Assembly: GCF_029873635.1 (NCBI RefSeq)
Contig: NC_080420.1
Location: 121,900,719 to 121,964,718 of the forward strand
Length of the DNA stretch: 64,000 nucleotides
Source: Malania oleifera
Lineage: Eukaryota > Streptophyta > Magnoliopsida > Santalales > Ximeniaceae
Direction of reading: 5' to 3'
The notes under the pieces are model-generated. The model saw only the letters and a list, made by a program, of their open reading frames with translations. It was not told the DNA's origin and made no database searches. Shown piece by piece: positions 23,337-36,023 of this stretch (position 1 is its first letter; each line of letters begins with the position of its first letter). Made by a program: the position numbers and the translations under genes.

Positions 23337-24645
23337 AGCATCTGATCTAGATGGATCTAAAAAGGATCGGTGTGGAGCTGGTAAAGGGCGATCACTAGGC
23401 GTTTATTGCTAACTTAGTTTTGCAGCCAACTTTACAGGAGAGAATTAAAGTAACTCGGAGGAATGATGCAGAACTAGTAAAGCTTATGGAGAAGGTACAT
23501 GATGGTCAAGAAATAAAGCTCAGTATCTCAAATGATGGAGCCTTGAGGTTCCGTACTAGGTTATGCATTCCTGCTGACCCTGAGATCAAAAAGGTTATTC
23601 TAGAGAAAGCACTTCGGTCTCTATATACTGTACATCTAGGTAGCACTTAAATGTATAGGGATCTTTGAGAGTCCTTCTGGTGGAGCAACATGAAGAGGGA
23701 GATAGCCCAGTATGTGGATAAGTGTTTGATGTGCCAACAAGTGAAAACTGAGCATCAGAGACCAGCGGGATCATTGCAGCCACTCCACATTTCTGAGTGA
23801 AAGTGAGAGCATATAGCGATAGATTTCATTACAGGATTACCGCCGGCGTTGCGTGGACAGGACGCTATCTGGGTAGTGGTGGATTGACTGACAAAGACTG
23901 ACCAATTTTTGCCGATCAGAGTTAACTACTCCATGGACAGATTGACTGAGTTATATATCCAGGAGATAATTAGGCTCCATGGCATTCCAGTGTCCATAGT
24001 TTCAAACAAAGACCCACGGTTCACATCTCATTTTTGGAAGAGTTTGCAAGGGGCCATGGGTTTTCAGTTGTCGTTAAGCACAACTTTTCATCCTCAGACA
24101 GATGGGCAGACGGAGAGGACAATATAGATTTTAGAAGATATGCTGCGAGCATGTGTGCTAGACTTTGGAGGTCATTGGATACAGCGTTTGTCACTGATCG
24201 AGTTTACGTATAACAACAGCTACCAGGCTAGTATTGGGATGGTATCGTATGAGGCATTATATGACAGGAGGTGCCAATCCCCGTTGTACTGGGGTGAGAA
24301 TGGGGAAAGACAGATTTTAAGGCCAGAGTTGATATAGCAGACTCGAGAAAAAGTCAGACTCATCAGAGACAAGATCAGAACAGCACAGAGCTGGCAGAAG
24401 AGTTATGTAGATACTCGCCGGTGAGAATTGGAGTTTGATGCAGGAGATCACGTGTTCCTGAAGGTGGCACTGCTGAAAGGGGTTATGAGATTCGGGAGGA
24501 AGGGTAAGCTGAGCCCTAGGTATATTGGGCCATTCGAGATTCTTGAAAGAGTGGGTCCAGTTGTTTATCGGTTGACATTACTATCGATCCTATCTAAGAT
24601 CCATGACGTATTACACGTTTCTATGCTGAATAAATACGTCCCAGA
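23337..24645 (+). pseudogene. Ty3 element A: integrase
   Basis: The zinc-binding part ends in CLMCQQVK (near 23725-23750). The core has IDFITGLP (about 23820), then VSNKDPRF, where the catalytic Asp of the usual VSDRD motif is Asn (AAC, 24005-24007), and HPQTDGQTERT with the catalytic Glu (near 24100). C-terminal motifs FLKVALLKG and GKLSPRYIGPF follow. At least six in-frame stops. Array T has inserted at 24645; the tail of pol is at 35809. Confidence 0.88.
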
Positions 24646-27299
24646 TGTAACACCCTAAACCCTTAAACCCGGGTCCAGCGCGTTATACCTGATAAAATCC
24701 CTAATAATCCATAATATACCCAGCGAAAAACATGATCATAATCTCCATATAACATAATACCAGAGTTTACTAATTCTAACTATAATCTATAATAAATGAT
24801 TCAACACCTGCATTTCCATAATTACATATATCTCCAAAACATTTCAGTATGTTCACAACTTTCTTTTCTCCATAGACTTAAAATATAAGGACGTAAAACA
24901 TAAATATTTGCATCTCATAATTAACATAGAAATATACCATTTTCTTTTACTATTTCCCAATAATGTTATAGAACCTCGAGCTCTCTAAGCTCGATCTCGA
25001 TGAAATCCTGAAAAAAAAAAAATTTATATTCGGGTGAGACACATCTCAGTAAGGGAAGAAACCATATATTAAAGCAGTGTGTGGCCAACATGAGTTTATA
25101 TATAATATAATATTTAACATTTGAAAATCCTTAACATAATTTTCGAAATCATTCCCTAATCCTAATCAACACATGCAAATGTTTAACCCACGAGATTTCC
25201 CGAGGATACGGGTGATTACCCGCCCATACAAGTAGCACCCCTCTGCTCTGATACTTAGGTAACCCTAAGGTCACAATTAAAACATACCAGAGCACTCACC
25301 TTACTCAGTAAGCCCTCAAGTGTTAAATTGATCTCGTACTCACGCATTCAACAATAGTTTACTGGCAAAGGCCCTAAGGATAGGGAATTCTACCCGCCCA
25401 TACAAGTAGATTCCCTCTGCCCTAGTACGTTATGCGGCTACTGCCACATCTGTAGCTACTAGTGCACTCGCTTTACTCAGTAAGCCCTCAGGAGAAAGGT
25501 ACGCCTTGCCCAATCGTAACATGTTCTATGTACATACATACTTCTAATATCATAATACATCATTCTTTCTATCATTATTTAATCATACACATCTGTTCAT
25601 ATTCATGGCTTAACATTGCATTGCATTTCACTTTAAGTGACTCTTTCCCATTTTACATTGTTCACATTGCACATTTCATTTCCATTTCATTCATTTCCCT
25701 TTTCATTTCATTTTCATTTCATACTCATTTTTATTTTAATTCATAATACTTGGCATCTTTCTAGCCGTGGTTGGTTAGCTTCGGCATCCTTTCAGCAGTG
25801 GTTGGCATCTTTTCAGCCGTGGTTGGTTAGCTTTGGCATCCTTTCAGCCGTGGTCGGCATCTTTTCAGCCGTGATTGGTTAGCTTCGGTATCCTTTCAGC
25901 CGTGGTCGGCATCTTTTCAGCTGTGATTGGTTAGCTTCGGCATCTTTTCAGCCGTGGTCGGCATCTTTTCAACCGTGATTGGTTAGCTTCGGCATCCTTT
26001 CAGCCGTGGTCGGCATCTTTTCAGCCATGGTTGTTTCCATGATTGTATTAACACTCACATGCAGCATATTTCATATATCATTTTCATGCTCATTTCATTT
26101 TCTATATATCTTGCATCTCATATATATATATAACATAATTCAACACAAAATTCTATTTTACTCATGCCACACAATTTAGCAATAAAATTCATACACCGCC
26201 TGTAAAATAAGCCAACCAACATTTAATGTTTATATACTAAAAATACCTTTTATTTCTTACATAAATACTCTGAAAATATGTTTCCACTTTCATCAGTTCA
26301 TTTTCACACATACATATCTAATAAACATCCCTAAACTTAAAAAAAATATAATTTAAATAGTTGGCATTTTACCCATACTGAAAAATTACACGTACATATA
26401 ACACAATTTATTTTTTTCATTTAATTCATAAAAATTCTGATTTAATATATATTTTTCCCCTTACCTGATTTCTTGAACTACGCCAACAGGGATTCTGAAA
26501 AATACTTGCGGCGCTCACCTGGATCCTGAAATTAAATTCCTACTTTCAATAAATTATTCTTGAATAAAATATTATTTAAATATTTCATAGGGCCATAATT
26601 CCTAAATATATAATAATATCCTTAAATTTAACCAAATTCCTAATTCCCACTCTCACTTTGGAGTAGGGCCTAAAAAATCCTAATTGAAAAATTACTTATG
26701 TCAAAATGACGACAACGACGACTAGGACCCCGTGGTGGTGTCCGTTCGTCGATTTAACCACATATTAAGGGCAAAATTAAGAAAATAAAGAAAAATTACT
26801 TTTCCCCAGGAGCAGTGCCTAAGCCGTTCCCATGAAAAATTTGCTCCAGTAGAAATGTCGGCAGCGGAACCAGGATTCTAATGGCACCTTTCGTTTCCCG
26901 ATCCCAAACTCGCCGAATAATTGAGAGAAGGAGAGAGACGGAGACGGAGCGCAGGAATATTTCGGGGGGGGGGGGGGCGTGTCTGCTTCTCTCCAGCTTC
27001 TTCTTTCTTCTTTCTTCTCTTCTTATTTCTGTCAGATACTTTATATTTATATATATATATATATATATTATATAACTTACTTATATTTATCATTTTAATT
27101 AGTTTTTTTTTTAAAATCCAATGAAAAAAATATTTAATTTAATAACTAATTATTTAATTATTTAATTCATCTTAATTTAATTTAATTTCTTTAATTTTCA
27201 TTTTTTTTCTTCTTTTTCCCACGCCATTCTTTTTATTTATTTATTTATTATTTTTTTTTTCAAATTATTTTAATCCTTTTAAATTTTTGGGTCTTTACA
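24646..27299 (-). repeat. Array T: LTR T1 (longest copy)
   Basis: 2654 bp. On the minus strand it runs TGTAAAGACCC (27299) to GGGTGTTACA (24646). It is the only copy with the middle section 25227-26275, which holds a 52-bp minisatellite. A TA-rich TATA-like region lies near 27035-27070 and a CT-rich leader near 26990-27030. It has a run of 13 G at about 26967. ORFs across it have no protein features. Confidence 0.9.
25751..26031. repeat. 52-bp minisatellite in LTR T1
   Basis: About five units of 52 bp alternating GGTTAGCTTCGGCATCC and TCGGCATCTTTTCAGCCGTG blocks, each itself a half-repeat of CGGCATC..TTTCAGCCGTG. Units are more than 90 percent alike. Absent from T2-T5, which carry deletions over this place. 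Confidence 0.88.
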
Positions 27300-27982
27300 T
27301 TCTTCCCTCCTTAAGAAATTTCGTCCTCGAAATTTGTTACCCAATCTTTCATTCCCATAATTCTACGATTTACCATATCTCATACCATAATCTCAACAAT
27401 ACAATTACGTACTTTAAATCCAATACACATCCAAGTTCTCCATATAAGGACCTGTCTCACGGCTAAGAAACATCACCGTTGATGGATTTACCGTGGTTTT
27501 CTAAAACTTTTGAATGAATTAGAAAATCACAGAAGTCCGCCAAGGGATTTCTGCCTCTAAACTATAAGACAAAATCCTATACTTCCCAACACCATACCTA
27601 CTTCTCAACACCTAATTTAACCTATCCTTCTAGCATCCTTATCCTAACTGTTTCCTATACTCTGGTATAAATCATTTCTAACCTAATACTCCAACATTTC
27701 CATATCCAGGCGATGTGAAATTAATCACACTTCCGGCTGGACATTGCTCTGATACCAAAATTGTAACATCCCCCTTTCGGGCGTTGTCACTTTCCCTTAG
27801 GGGCCTTGCGCCCAAGGCAACAACGGGTACCTATCAGAGCACTCACTAAAATTGAGACGTTACGTATCGCCGTCCCTCAATTTAGCAAGCCCCCGGGCGA
27901 AGAGTCTTACTTCGCCACAATCATTCATAAGCGAGAGTTCCCGAGGATTAGGGTAACTAACCCTTTGCTCTGATACCAAAAT
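27300..27982 (-). mobile_element. Array T: internal domain I1
   Basis: 683 bp with no coding capacity. The minus strand reads: primer site TTTGGTATCAGAGC at the right end (about 27967-27980), a 220-bp segment, a second copy of LTR-end-like GATGTTACA plus primer site (about 27748-27770), a Tekay-type leader, the hairpin AAATTTCGAGGACGAAATTT (27316-27335) and the polypurine tract AAGGAGGGAAGAA (27300-27312). This joins an element's 5' leader to its 3' tail with gag-pol missing. Confidence 0.88.
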
Positions 27983-29205
27983 TGTAACACCCCGAACCCT
28001 TAAACTCGCGTCCAGCGCGTTATACCTGATAAAATCCCTAATAATCCATAATATACCCAGCGAAAAACATGATCATAATCTCCATATAACATAATACTAG
28101 AGTTTACTAATTCTAACTATAATCTATAATAAATGATCCAACACCTGCATTTCCATAATTACATATATCTCAAAAACATTTCAGTATGTTCACAACTTTA
28201 TTATCTCCACAGACTTAAAATATAAGGACGTAAAGCATAAATATTTGCATCTCATAATTAACATAGAAGTATACCATTTTCTTTTACTATTTCCCAATAA
28301 TGTTATAGAACCTCGAGCTCTCTAAGCTCGATCTCGATGAAATCTTGAAAAAAAAATAAATTTATATTCGGGTGAGACACATCTCAGTAATGGAAGAAAC
28401 CATATATTAAAGCAATGTGTGGCCAACATGAGTTTATATATAACATAATATTTAACATTTGAAAATCCTTAACATAATTTTTGAAATCATTCCCTGATCC
28501 TAATCAAACACATGCAAAATTGAAAAATTCCCAAATTCCCAATTCCCACTCTCGCTTTGGAGTAGGGCTTAGAAAATCCCAATTGAAAAATTACCTACAT
28601 CAAAATGACAACAACGACGACTAGGACCCCGTGGTGGTGTCCGTTCGTCGATTTAACCACATATTAACGGAAAAATTGAGAAAATGGGAAAAAATGACCT
28701 TTCCATAGGAGCGGGGCCTAAGCCGTTCCTATGAAAAATCTGCTCTAGTAGAAATGTCGGCAGCGGAATCAGGATTCTAACGGCACCTTCTGTTTCCCGA
28801 TCCGTCGTAAACTCGCCGAATAATTGAGAGAAGGAGAGAGACGGAGACGGAGCGCAGGAATATTTTGACGGGGGGGGGGGCATGTTTGCTTCTCTCCAGC
28901 TTCTTCTTTCTTCTTTCTTCTCTTCTTATCTCTGTCAGATACTTTATATATATATATATTATATAACTTACTTATATTTATCATTTTAATTAGTTTTTTT
29001 TAAAATCCAATGAAAAAAATATTTAATTTAATAACTAATTATTTAATTATTTAATTCATCTTAATTTAATTTAATTTCTTTAATTTTAATTTTTTTTTCT
29101 TCTTTTTCCGACGCCATTCCTTTTATTTATTTATCTGTTATTTTATTTATTTATTATTATTTTTTTTAAATTATTTTAATCCTTTTAAATTATTGGGTCT
29201 TTACA
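27983..29205 (-). repeat. Array T: LTR T2
   Basis: 1223 bp. It has a private deletion of about 1.4 kb with a junction near 28518 (..CACATGCAAA then ATTGAAAAATTCCC), unlike the deletion in T3-T5. It keeps a poly-G run near 28870. Confidence 0.9.
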
Positions 29206-29885
29206 TTCTTCCCTCAAGAAATTTCGTCCTCGAAATTTGTTACCCAATCTTTCTTTCCCATAATTCTATGATTTACCATATCTCATACCATAATCTCAAC
29301 AATATAATTACGTACTTTAAATCCAATACACATCCAAGTTCTCCATATAAGGATCCGTCTCACGGCTAAGAAACATCACCGTTGATGGATTTACCGTGGT
29401 TTTCTAAAACTTTTGAATGAATTAGAAAATCACAGAAGTCCGCCGAGGGATTTCTGCCTCTAAGTTATAAGACAAAATCCTATACTTCCCAACACCATAC
29501 CTACTTCTCAACACCTAATCTAACCTATCCTTCTAGCATCCTTATCCTAACTGTTTCCTATACTCTGGTATAAATCATTTCTAACCTAATACTCTAACAT
29601 TTCCATATCCAGGCGATGTGAAATTAATCACACTTCCGGCTGGACATTGTTCTGATACCAAAATTGTAACATCCCCCTTTCGGATGTTGTCACTTTCCCT
29701 TAGGGGCCTTGCGCCCGTGGCAACAACGGGTACTTATCAGAGCACTCAATGAGATTTAGGCGTTACATATCGCCGTCCCTCAATTCAGCAAGCCCCCGGT
29801 TAAAGAGTCTTACTTCGCCACAATCATTCATAAGCGAGAGTTCCTGAGGATCGGGGTAACTAGCCCTTTGCTCTGATACCAAAAT
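29206..29885 (-). mobile_element. Array T: internal domain I2
   Basis: 680 bp, same layout as I1: two primer sites, leader, hairpin (29219-29238) and polypurine tract. The tract has lost four bases (CTTA on the plus strand) compared with I1, a change shared with I3 and I4. Confidence 0.9.
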
Positions 29886-31246
29886 TGTAACACCCTGAAC
29901 CCTTAAACCCGGTCCGGCGCGTTATACCTGGTTAAATCCCTGATAATTGATAATATACGCAGCAGAAAACATGATCATAATCTCCATATAACATAATACC
30001 AGAGTTTACTAATTCTAACTATAATCTATAATAAATGATCCAACACCTGCATTTCCATAATTACATATATCTCAAAAACATTTCAGTATATTCACAACTT
30101 TCTTTTCTCCTCAGACTTAAAATATAAGGACGTAAAACATAAATATTTGCATCTCATAATTAACATAGAAATATACCATTTTCTTTTACAATTTCCCAAT
30201 AATGTTATAGAACCTCGAGCTCTCTAAGCTCGATCTCGATGAAATCCTGAAAAAAAAAAAAAATTTATATTCAGGTGAGACACATCTCAGTAAGGGAAGA
30301 AACCATATATTAAAGCAATGTGTGGCCAACATGAGTTTATATATAATATAATATTTAACATTTGAAAATCCTTAACATAATTTTCGAAATCATTCCCTGA
30401 TCCTAATCAAACACATGCAAATGTTTAACCTACGAGATTTCCCGAGGATACGGGTGATTACCCGCTCATACAAGTAGCACAAAATATTTTTCCACTTTCA
30501 TCTGTTCATTTTCACACATACATATCTAATAAACATCCCTAAACTTAAAAAAAAAATATAATTTAAATAGTTGGCATTTTACCCATACTGAAAAATTACA
30601 CGTACATATAAAACAATTTATTTTTTTCATTTAATTCATAAAAATTCTGATTTAATGTATATTTTCCCCCTTACCTGGTTTCTTGAACTACGCCAACAGG
30701 GACTCCGAAAAATACCTGCGGCACTCACCCGGACCCTGAAATTAAATTCCTACTTCCAATAAATTATTCTTGAATAAAATATTATTTAAATATTTCATAG
30801 GGCCATAATTCCTAAATATATAATAATATACTTAAATTTAGCCAAATTCCTAATTCTCACTCTCGCTTTGGAGTAGGGCTTAGAAAATCCCAATTGGAAA
30901 ATTACCTATGTTAAAATGACGACAACGACGACTAGGACCCCGTGGTGGTGTCCGTTCGTCAATTTAACCACATATTAACAGCAAAATTGAGAAAATGGGA
31001 AAAAATGACCTTTCCCTAGGAGTGGTGCCTAAGTCGTTCCCATGAAAAATCTGCTCCAGTAGAAATGTCGGCAGCGGAACCAGGATTTTAACGACAACTT
31101 TTGTTTCCCGATCCGTCGCAAACTCGCCGAATAATTGAGAGAAGGAGAGAGACGGAGACGGAGCGCAGGAATATTTCGAGGGGGGGCGTGTTTGCTTCTC
31201 TCCAGCTTCTTCTTTCTTCTTTTTTCTCTTCTTATCTTTGTCAGAT

Positions 31247-31287
<41 letters not shown>

Positions 31288-31529
31288 ACTTACTTATATT
31301 TATCATTTTAATTAGTTTTTTTTTTTAATCCAATGAAAAAAATATTTAATTTAATAACTAATTATTTAATTATTTAATTTATCTTAATTTAATTTAATTT
31401 CTTTAATTTTATTTTTTTTTTCTTCTTTTTCCGACGCCATTCCTTTTATTTATTTATCTATTATTTTATTTATTTATTATTATTTTTTTTCAAATTATTT
31501 TAATCCTTTTAAATTATTGGGTCTTTACA
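29886..31529 (-). repeat. Array T: LTR T3
   Basis: 1644 bp. Lacks about 1.05 kb of T1 with the junction ..ACAAGTAGCAC/AAAATATTTTTCC near 30480, identical in T4 and T5. A (TA)n tract lies near 31250-31280. Confidence 0.9.
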
Positions 31530-32209
31530 TTCTTCCCTCAAGAAATTTCGCCCTCGAAATTTGTTACCCAATCTTTCTTTCCCATAATTCTACGATTTAC
31601 CATATCTCATACCATAATCTCAACAATACAATTACGTACTTTAAATCCAATATACATCCAAGTTCTCCATATAAGGACCCGTCTCACGGCTAAGAAACAT
31701 CACCGTTGATGGATTTACCGTGGTTTTCTAAAACTTTTGAATAAATTAGAAAATCACAGAAGTCCGCCGAGGGATTTCTGCCTCTAAGCTATAAGACAAA
31801 ATCCTATACTTCCCAACACCATACCTACTTCTCAACACCTAATCTAACCTATCCTTCTAGCATCCTTATCCTAACTGTTTCCTATACTCTGGTATAAATC
31901 ATTTCTAACCTAATACTCTAACATTTCCATATCCAGGCGATGTGAAATTAATCACACTTCTAGCTGGACATTGCTCTGATACCAAAATTGTAATATCTCC
32001 CTTTCGGACATTGTCATTTTCCCTTAGGGGCCTTGCGCCCGTGGCAACAACGGGTACTTATCAGAGCACTCACTGAGATTGAGGCGTTACGTATCGCCGT
32101 CCCTCAATTCAGCAAGCCCCCGGGCGGAGAGTTTTACTTCGCCACAATCATTCATAAGCGAGAGTTCCCGAGGATCGGGGTAACTAGCCCTTTGCTCTGA
32201 TACCAAAAT
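31530..32209 (-). mobile_element. Array T: internal domain I3
   Basis: 680 bp, like I2. Hairpin at 31543-31562 with one loop change (CCCT for TCCT on the plus strand) and the same shortened polypurine tract. Confidence 0.9.
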
Positions 32210-33595
32210 TGTGATACCCCGAACCCTTAAACCCGGGTCCGGCGTGTTATACCTGATAAAATCCCTGATAATCCATAATATACGCAGCGGAAAACATGAT
32301 CATAATCTCCATATAACATAATACCAGAGTTTACTAATTCTAACTATAATCTATAATAAATGATCCAACACCTACATTTCCATAATTACATATATCTCAA
32401 AAACATTTCAGTATGTTCACAACTTTCTTTTCTCCACAGACTTAAAATATAAGGACGTAAAGCATAAATATTTCCATCTCATAATTAACATAGAAATATA
32501 CCATTTTCTTTTACTATTTCCCAATAATGTTATAGAACCTCGAGCTCTCTAAGCTCGATCTCGATGAAATCCTGAAAAAAAAAAAATTTATATTCGGGTG
32601 AGACACATCTCAGTAAGGGAAGAAACCATATATTAAAGCAGTGTGTGGCCAACATGAGTTTATATATAATATAATATTTAACATTTGAAAATCCTTAACA
32701 TAATTTTCGAAATCATTCCTTGATCCTAATCAAACACATGCAAATGTTTAACCTACGAGATTTCCCGAGGATACGAGTGATTACCCGCTCATACAAGTAG
32801 CACAAAATATTTTTCCACTTTCATCCGTTCATTTTCACACATACATATCTAATAAACATCCCTAAACTTAAAAAAATATATAATTTAAATAGTTGGCATT
32901 TTACCCATACTGAAAAATTACACGTACATATAACACAATTTATTTTTTTCATTTAATTCATAAAAATTCTGATTTAATGTATATTTTTTCCCTTACCTGG
33001 TTTCTTGAACTACGCCAACAGGGACTTTGAAAAATACCCGCGGCACTCACCCGGACCCTGAAATTAAATTCCTACTTCCATTAAATTATTCTTAAATAAA
33101 ATATTATTTAAATATTTCATAGGGCCATAATTCCTAAATATATAATAATATCCTTAAATTTAGCCAAATTCCCAATTCCCACTCTCGCTTTGGAGTAGGA
33201 CCTAGAAAATTCTAATTGGAAACCTATGTCAAAATGACGACAACGACGACTAGGACCCCGTGGTGGTGTCCATTCGTCGATTTAACCACATATTAACGGA
33301 AAAATTGAGAAAATGGGAAAAAATGACCTTTCCCTAGGAGCAGTGCCTAAGCCGTTCCTATGAAAAATCTGCTCCAATAGAAATGTCGGCAGCAGAACTA
33401 GGATTCTAACGACACCTTCTGTTTCCCGATCCGTCGCAAACTCGCCGAATAATTAAAAGAAGGAGAGAGACGAAGACGGAGCGCAGGAATATTTCGGGGG
33501 GGGGGGGGGGGGCGTGTCTGCTTCTCTCCAGCTTCTTCTTTCTTCTTTTTTCTTCTTCTTCTTTCTTCTTTCTTCTCTTCTTATCTCTGTCAGAT

Positions 33596-33636
<41 letters not shown>

Positions 33637-33882
33637 ACTTACTTATATTTATCATTTTAATTAGTTTTTTTTTAAATCCAATGAAAAAAATATTTAATTT
33701 AATAACTAATTATTTAATTATTTAATTTATCTTAATTTAATTTAATTTCTTTAATTTTAATTTTTTTTTTCTTTTCTTTTTTTTTCGACGCCATTCCTTC
33801 TATTTATTTATCTGTTATTTTCTTTATTTATTATTATTTTTTTAAAATTATTTTAATCCTTTTAAATTATTGGGTCTTTACA
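32210..33882 (-). repeat. Array T: LTR T4
   Basis: 1673 bp with the T3-type deletion junction near 32803. Its lower end reads TGTGATACCCC in place of TGTAACACCCC. A run of about 17 G lies at 33496-33512, and a TA tract of about 30 bp at 33600-33630. Confidence 0.9.
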
Positions 33883-34562
33883 TTTTTCCCTCAAGAAATT
33901 TCGTCCTCGAAATTTGTTACCCAATCTTTTTTTCCCATAATTTTATGATCTACCATATCTCATACCATAATCTCAACAATACAATTACGTACTTTTAATC
34001 CAATATACATCCAAGTTCTCCATATAAGGACCCGTCTCACGGCTAAGAAATATCACCGTTGATGGATTTACCGTGGTTTTCTAAAACTTTTGAATGAATT
34101 AGAAAATCACAGAAGTCCGCCAAGGGATTTCTGCCTCTAAGCTATAAGACAAAATCCTATACTTCCCAACACCATACCTACTTCTCAACACCTAATCTAA
34201 CCTATCCTTCTAGCATTCTTATCCTAACTGTTTCCTATACTCTGGTGTAAATCATTTCTAACCTAATACTCTAACATTTCCATATCCAGGCGATGTGAAA
34301 TTAATCACACTTCCGGCTGGACATTGCTCTGATACCAAAATTGTAACATCCCCCTTTCGGACGTTGTCACTTTCCCTTAGGGGCCTTGTGCCCGTGGCAA
34401 CAACAGGTACCTATCAGAGCACTCACTGAGATTGAGGCGTTACGTATCGCCGTCCCTCAATTCAGCAAGCCCCCGGGCGGAGAGTTTTACTTCGCCACAA
34501 TCATTCATAAGTGAGAGTTCCCGAGGATCGGGGTAACTAGCCATTTGCTCTGATACCAAAAT
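33883..34562 (-). mobile_element. Array T: internal domain I4
   Basis: 680 bp, like I2 and I3, with two primer-site copies, hairpin at 33896-33915 and the shortened polypurine tract. Confidence 0.9.
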
Positions 34563-35803
34563 TGTAACACCCCGAACCCTTAAACTCGGGTCCGGCGTGT
34601 TATACCTGATAAAATCCCTGATAATCCATAATATACGCAGCGGAAAACATGATCATAATCTCCATATAACATAATACCAGAGTTTACTAATTCTAACTAT
34701 AATCTATAATAAATGATCCAACACCTACATTTCCATAATTACATATATCTCAAAAATATTTCAGTATGTTCACAACTTTCTTTTCTCCACAGACTTAAAA
34801 TATAAGGACGTAACGCATAAATATTTGCATCTCATAATTAACATAGAAATATACCATTTTCTTTTACTATTTCCCAATAATGTTATAGAACCTCGAGCTC
34901 TCTAAGCTCGATCTCGATGAAATCCTAAAAAAAAATAAAATTTATATTCGGGTGAGACACATCTCAGTAAGAGAAGAAACCATATATTAAAGCAATGTGT
35001 GGCCAACATGAGTTTATATATAATATAATATTTAACATTTGAAAATCCTTAACATAATTTTCGAAATCATTCCTTGATCCTAATCAAACACATGCAAATG
35101 TTTAACCTACGAGATTTCCTGAGGATACGGGTGATTACCCGCTCATACAAGTAGCACAAAATATTTTTCCACTATCATCTGTTCATTTTCACACATACAT
35201 ATCTAATAAACATCCCTAAACTTAAAAAAAAAAATAATTTAAATAGTTGGCATTTTACCCATACTGAAAAATTACACGTACATATAACACAATTTATTTT
35301 TTTCATTTAATTCATAAAAATTCTGATTTAATGTATATTTTTTTCCCTTACTTGGTTTCTTGAACTACGCCAACAGGGACTCCGAAAAATACCTGCGGCG
35401 CTCACCCGGACCCTGAAATTAAATTCCTACTTCCAATAAATTATTCTTGAATAAAATATTATTTAAATATTTCATACGGCCGTAATTCCTAAATATATAA
35501 AAATATCCTTAAATTTAGTCAAATTCCCAATTTCCACTCTCGCTTTGGAGTAGGGCCTAAAAATCTCAATTGGAAAATTACCTACGTTAAAATGACGACA
35601 ACGATGACTAAGACCCCGTGGTGGTGTCCGTTCGTCTATAACCACATATTAACAGGCAAAATTGAGAAAATGGGGAAAAATTATCTTTCCGTAGGAGCAG
35701 TGCCACGCCATTCCTTTTATTTATTTATTTGTTATTTTATTTATTTGTTTATTATTATTTTTATCAAATTATTTTAATCATTTTAAATTTTTGGGTCTTT
35801 ACA
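34563..35803 (-). repeat. Array T: LTR T5
   Basis: 1241 bp. Shares the T3/T4 deletion (junction near 35157) and has a second deletion of about 0.4 kb near 35703, removing the minus-strand TATA-like region and leader. It ends ..GGTCTTTACA at 35803 beside the CCAGA duplication. Confidence 0.9.
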
Positions 35804-36023
35804 CCAGACCCCTCCCATGTGTAGATTAGCTTATGAGTTGGGTGATAACTTACCTTATGAAGAGGTGCCAGTGTAGATTTTAGACTGGAAGGAACAGGAG
35901 GTATGTATGAAGAAAATTCCATTGGTAAAAGTTTTATGGCGCAATCATGCCATTGAGGAGACTTCCTGGGAATTAGAGGATTGGATGCGCCAAAGATATC
36001 CATACTTATTTAGTGGAGTTTAG
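35804..36023 (+). pseudogene. Ty3 element A: C-terminal pol (chromodomain-like)
   Basis: Continues the A integrase after array T. It contains LPYEEVPV, a TAG near 35876, and VKVLWRNHAIEETSWE (about 35927-35975), the chromodomain-like tail of Tekay/Del elements thought to guide integration to chromatin marks. Ends at TAG 36021-36023. Confidence 0.88.

Larger units (their letters stand above)
24646..35803 (-). mobile_element. Tandem LTR-internal array T (5 LTRs, 4 internal domains)
   Basis: An 11,158-bp insert with one perfect 5-bp duplication, CCAGA (24641-24645, 35804-35808), and outer ends TGTAACACCC..GGTCTTTACA. Inside, LTR and internal units alternate: T1 24646-27299, I1, T2 27983-29205, I2, T3 29886-31529, I3, T4 32210-33882, I4, T5 34563-35803. 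On the minus strand every internal domain starts at a tRNA-Met primer site and ends at a polypurine tract, in the order of a retrotransposon. No gag or pol remains, so it is a non-autonomous derivative of a Ty3 (Tekay-like) element. The multimer is explained by LTR-LTR unequal exchange or an equivalent process. Confidence 0.92.

Noticed and set aside
25462-26179. ORFs of 66-94 codons in LTR T1
   Set aside because: They are low-complexity Phe/His/Ser or minisatellite translations on the strand opposite to the LTR.
24646-35803. Array T as a plain satellite or a segmental duplication
   Set aside because: Unit borders coincide with LTR ends, primer sites and polypurine tracts, and the whole has a 5-bp TSD, which fits a retroelement multimer.
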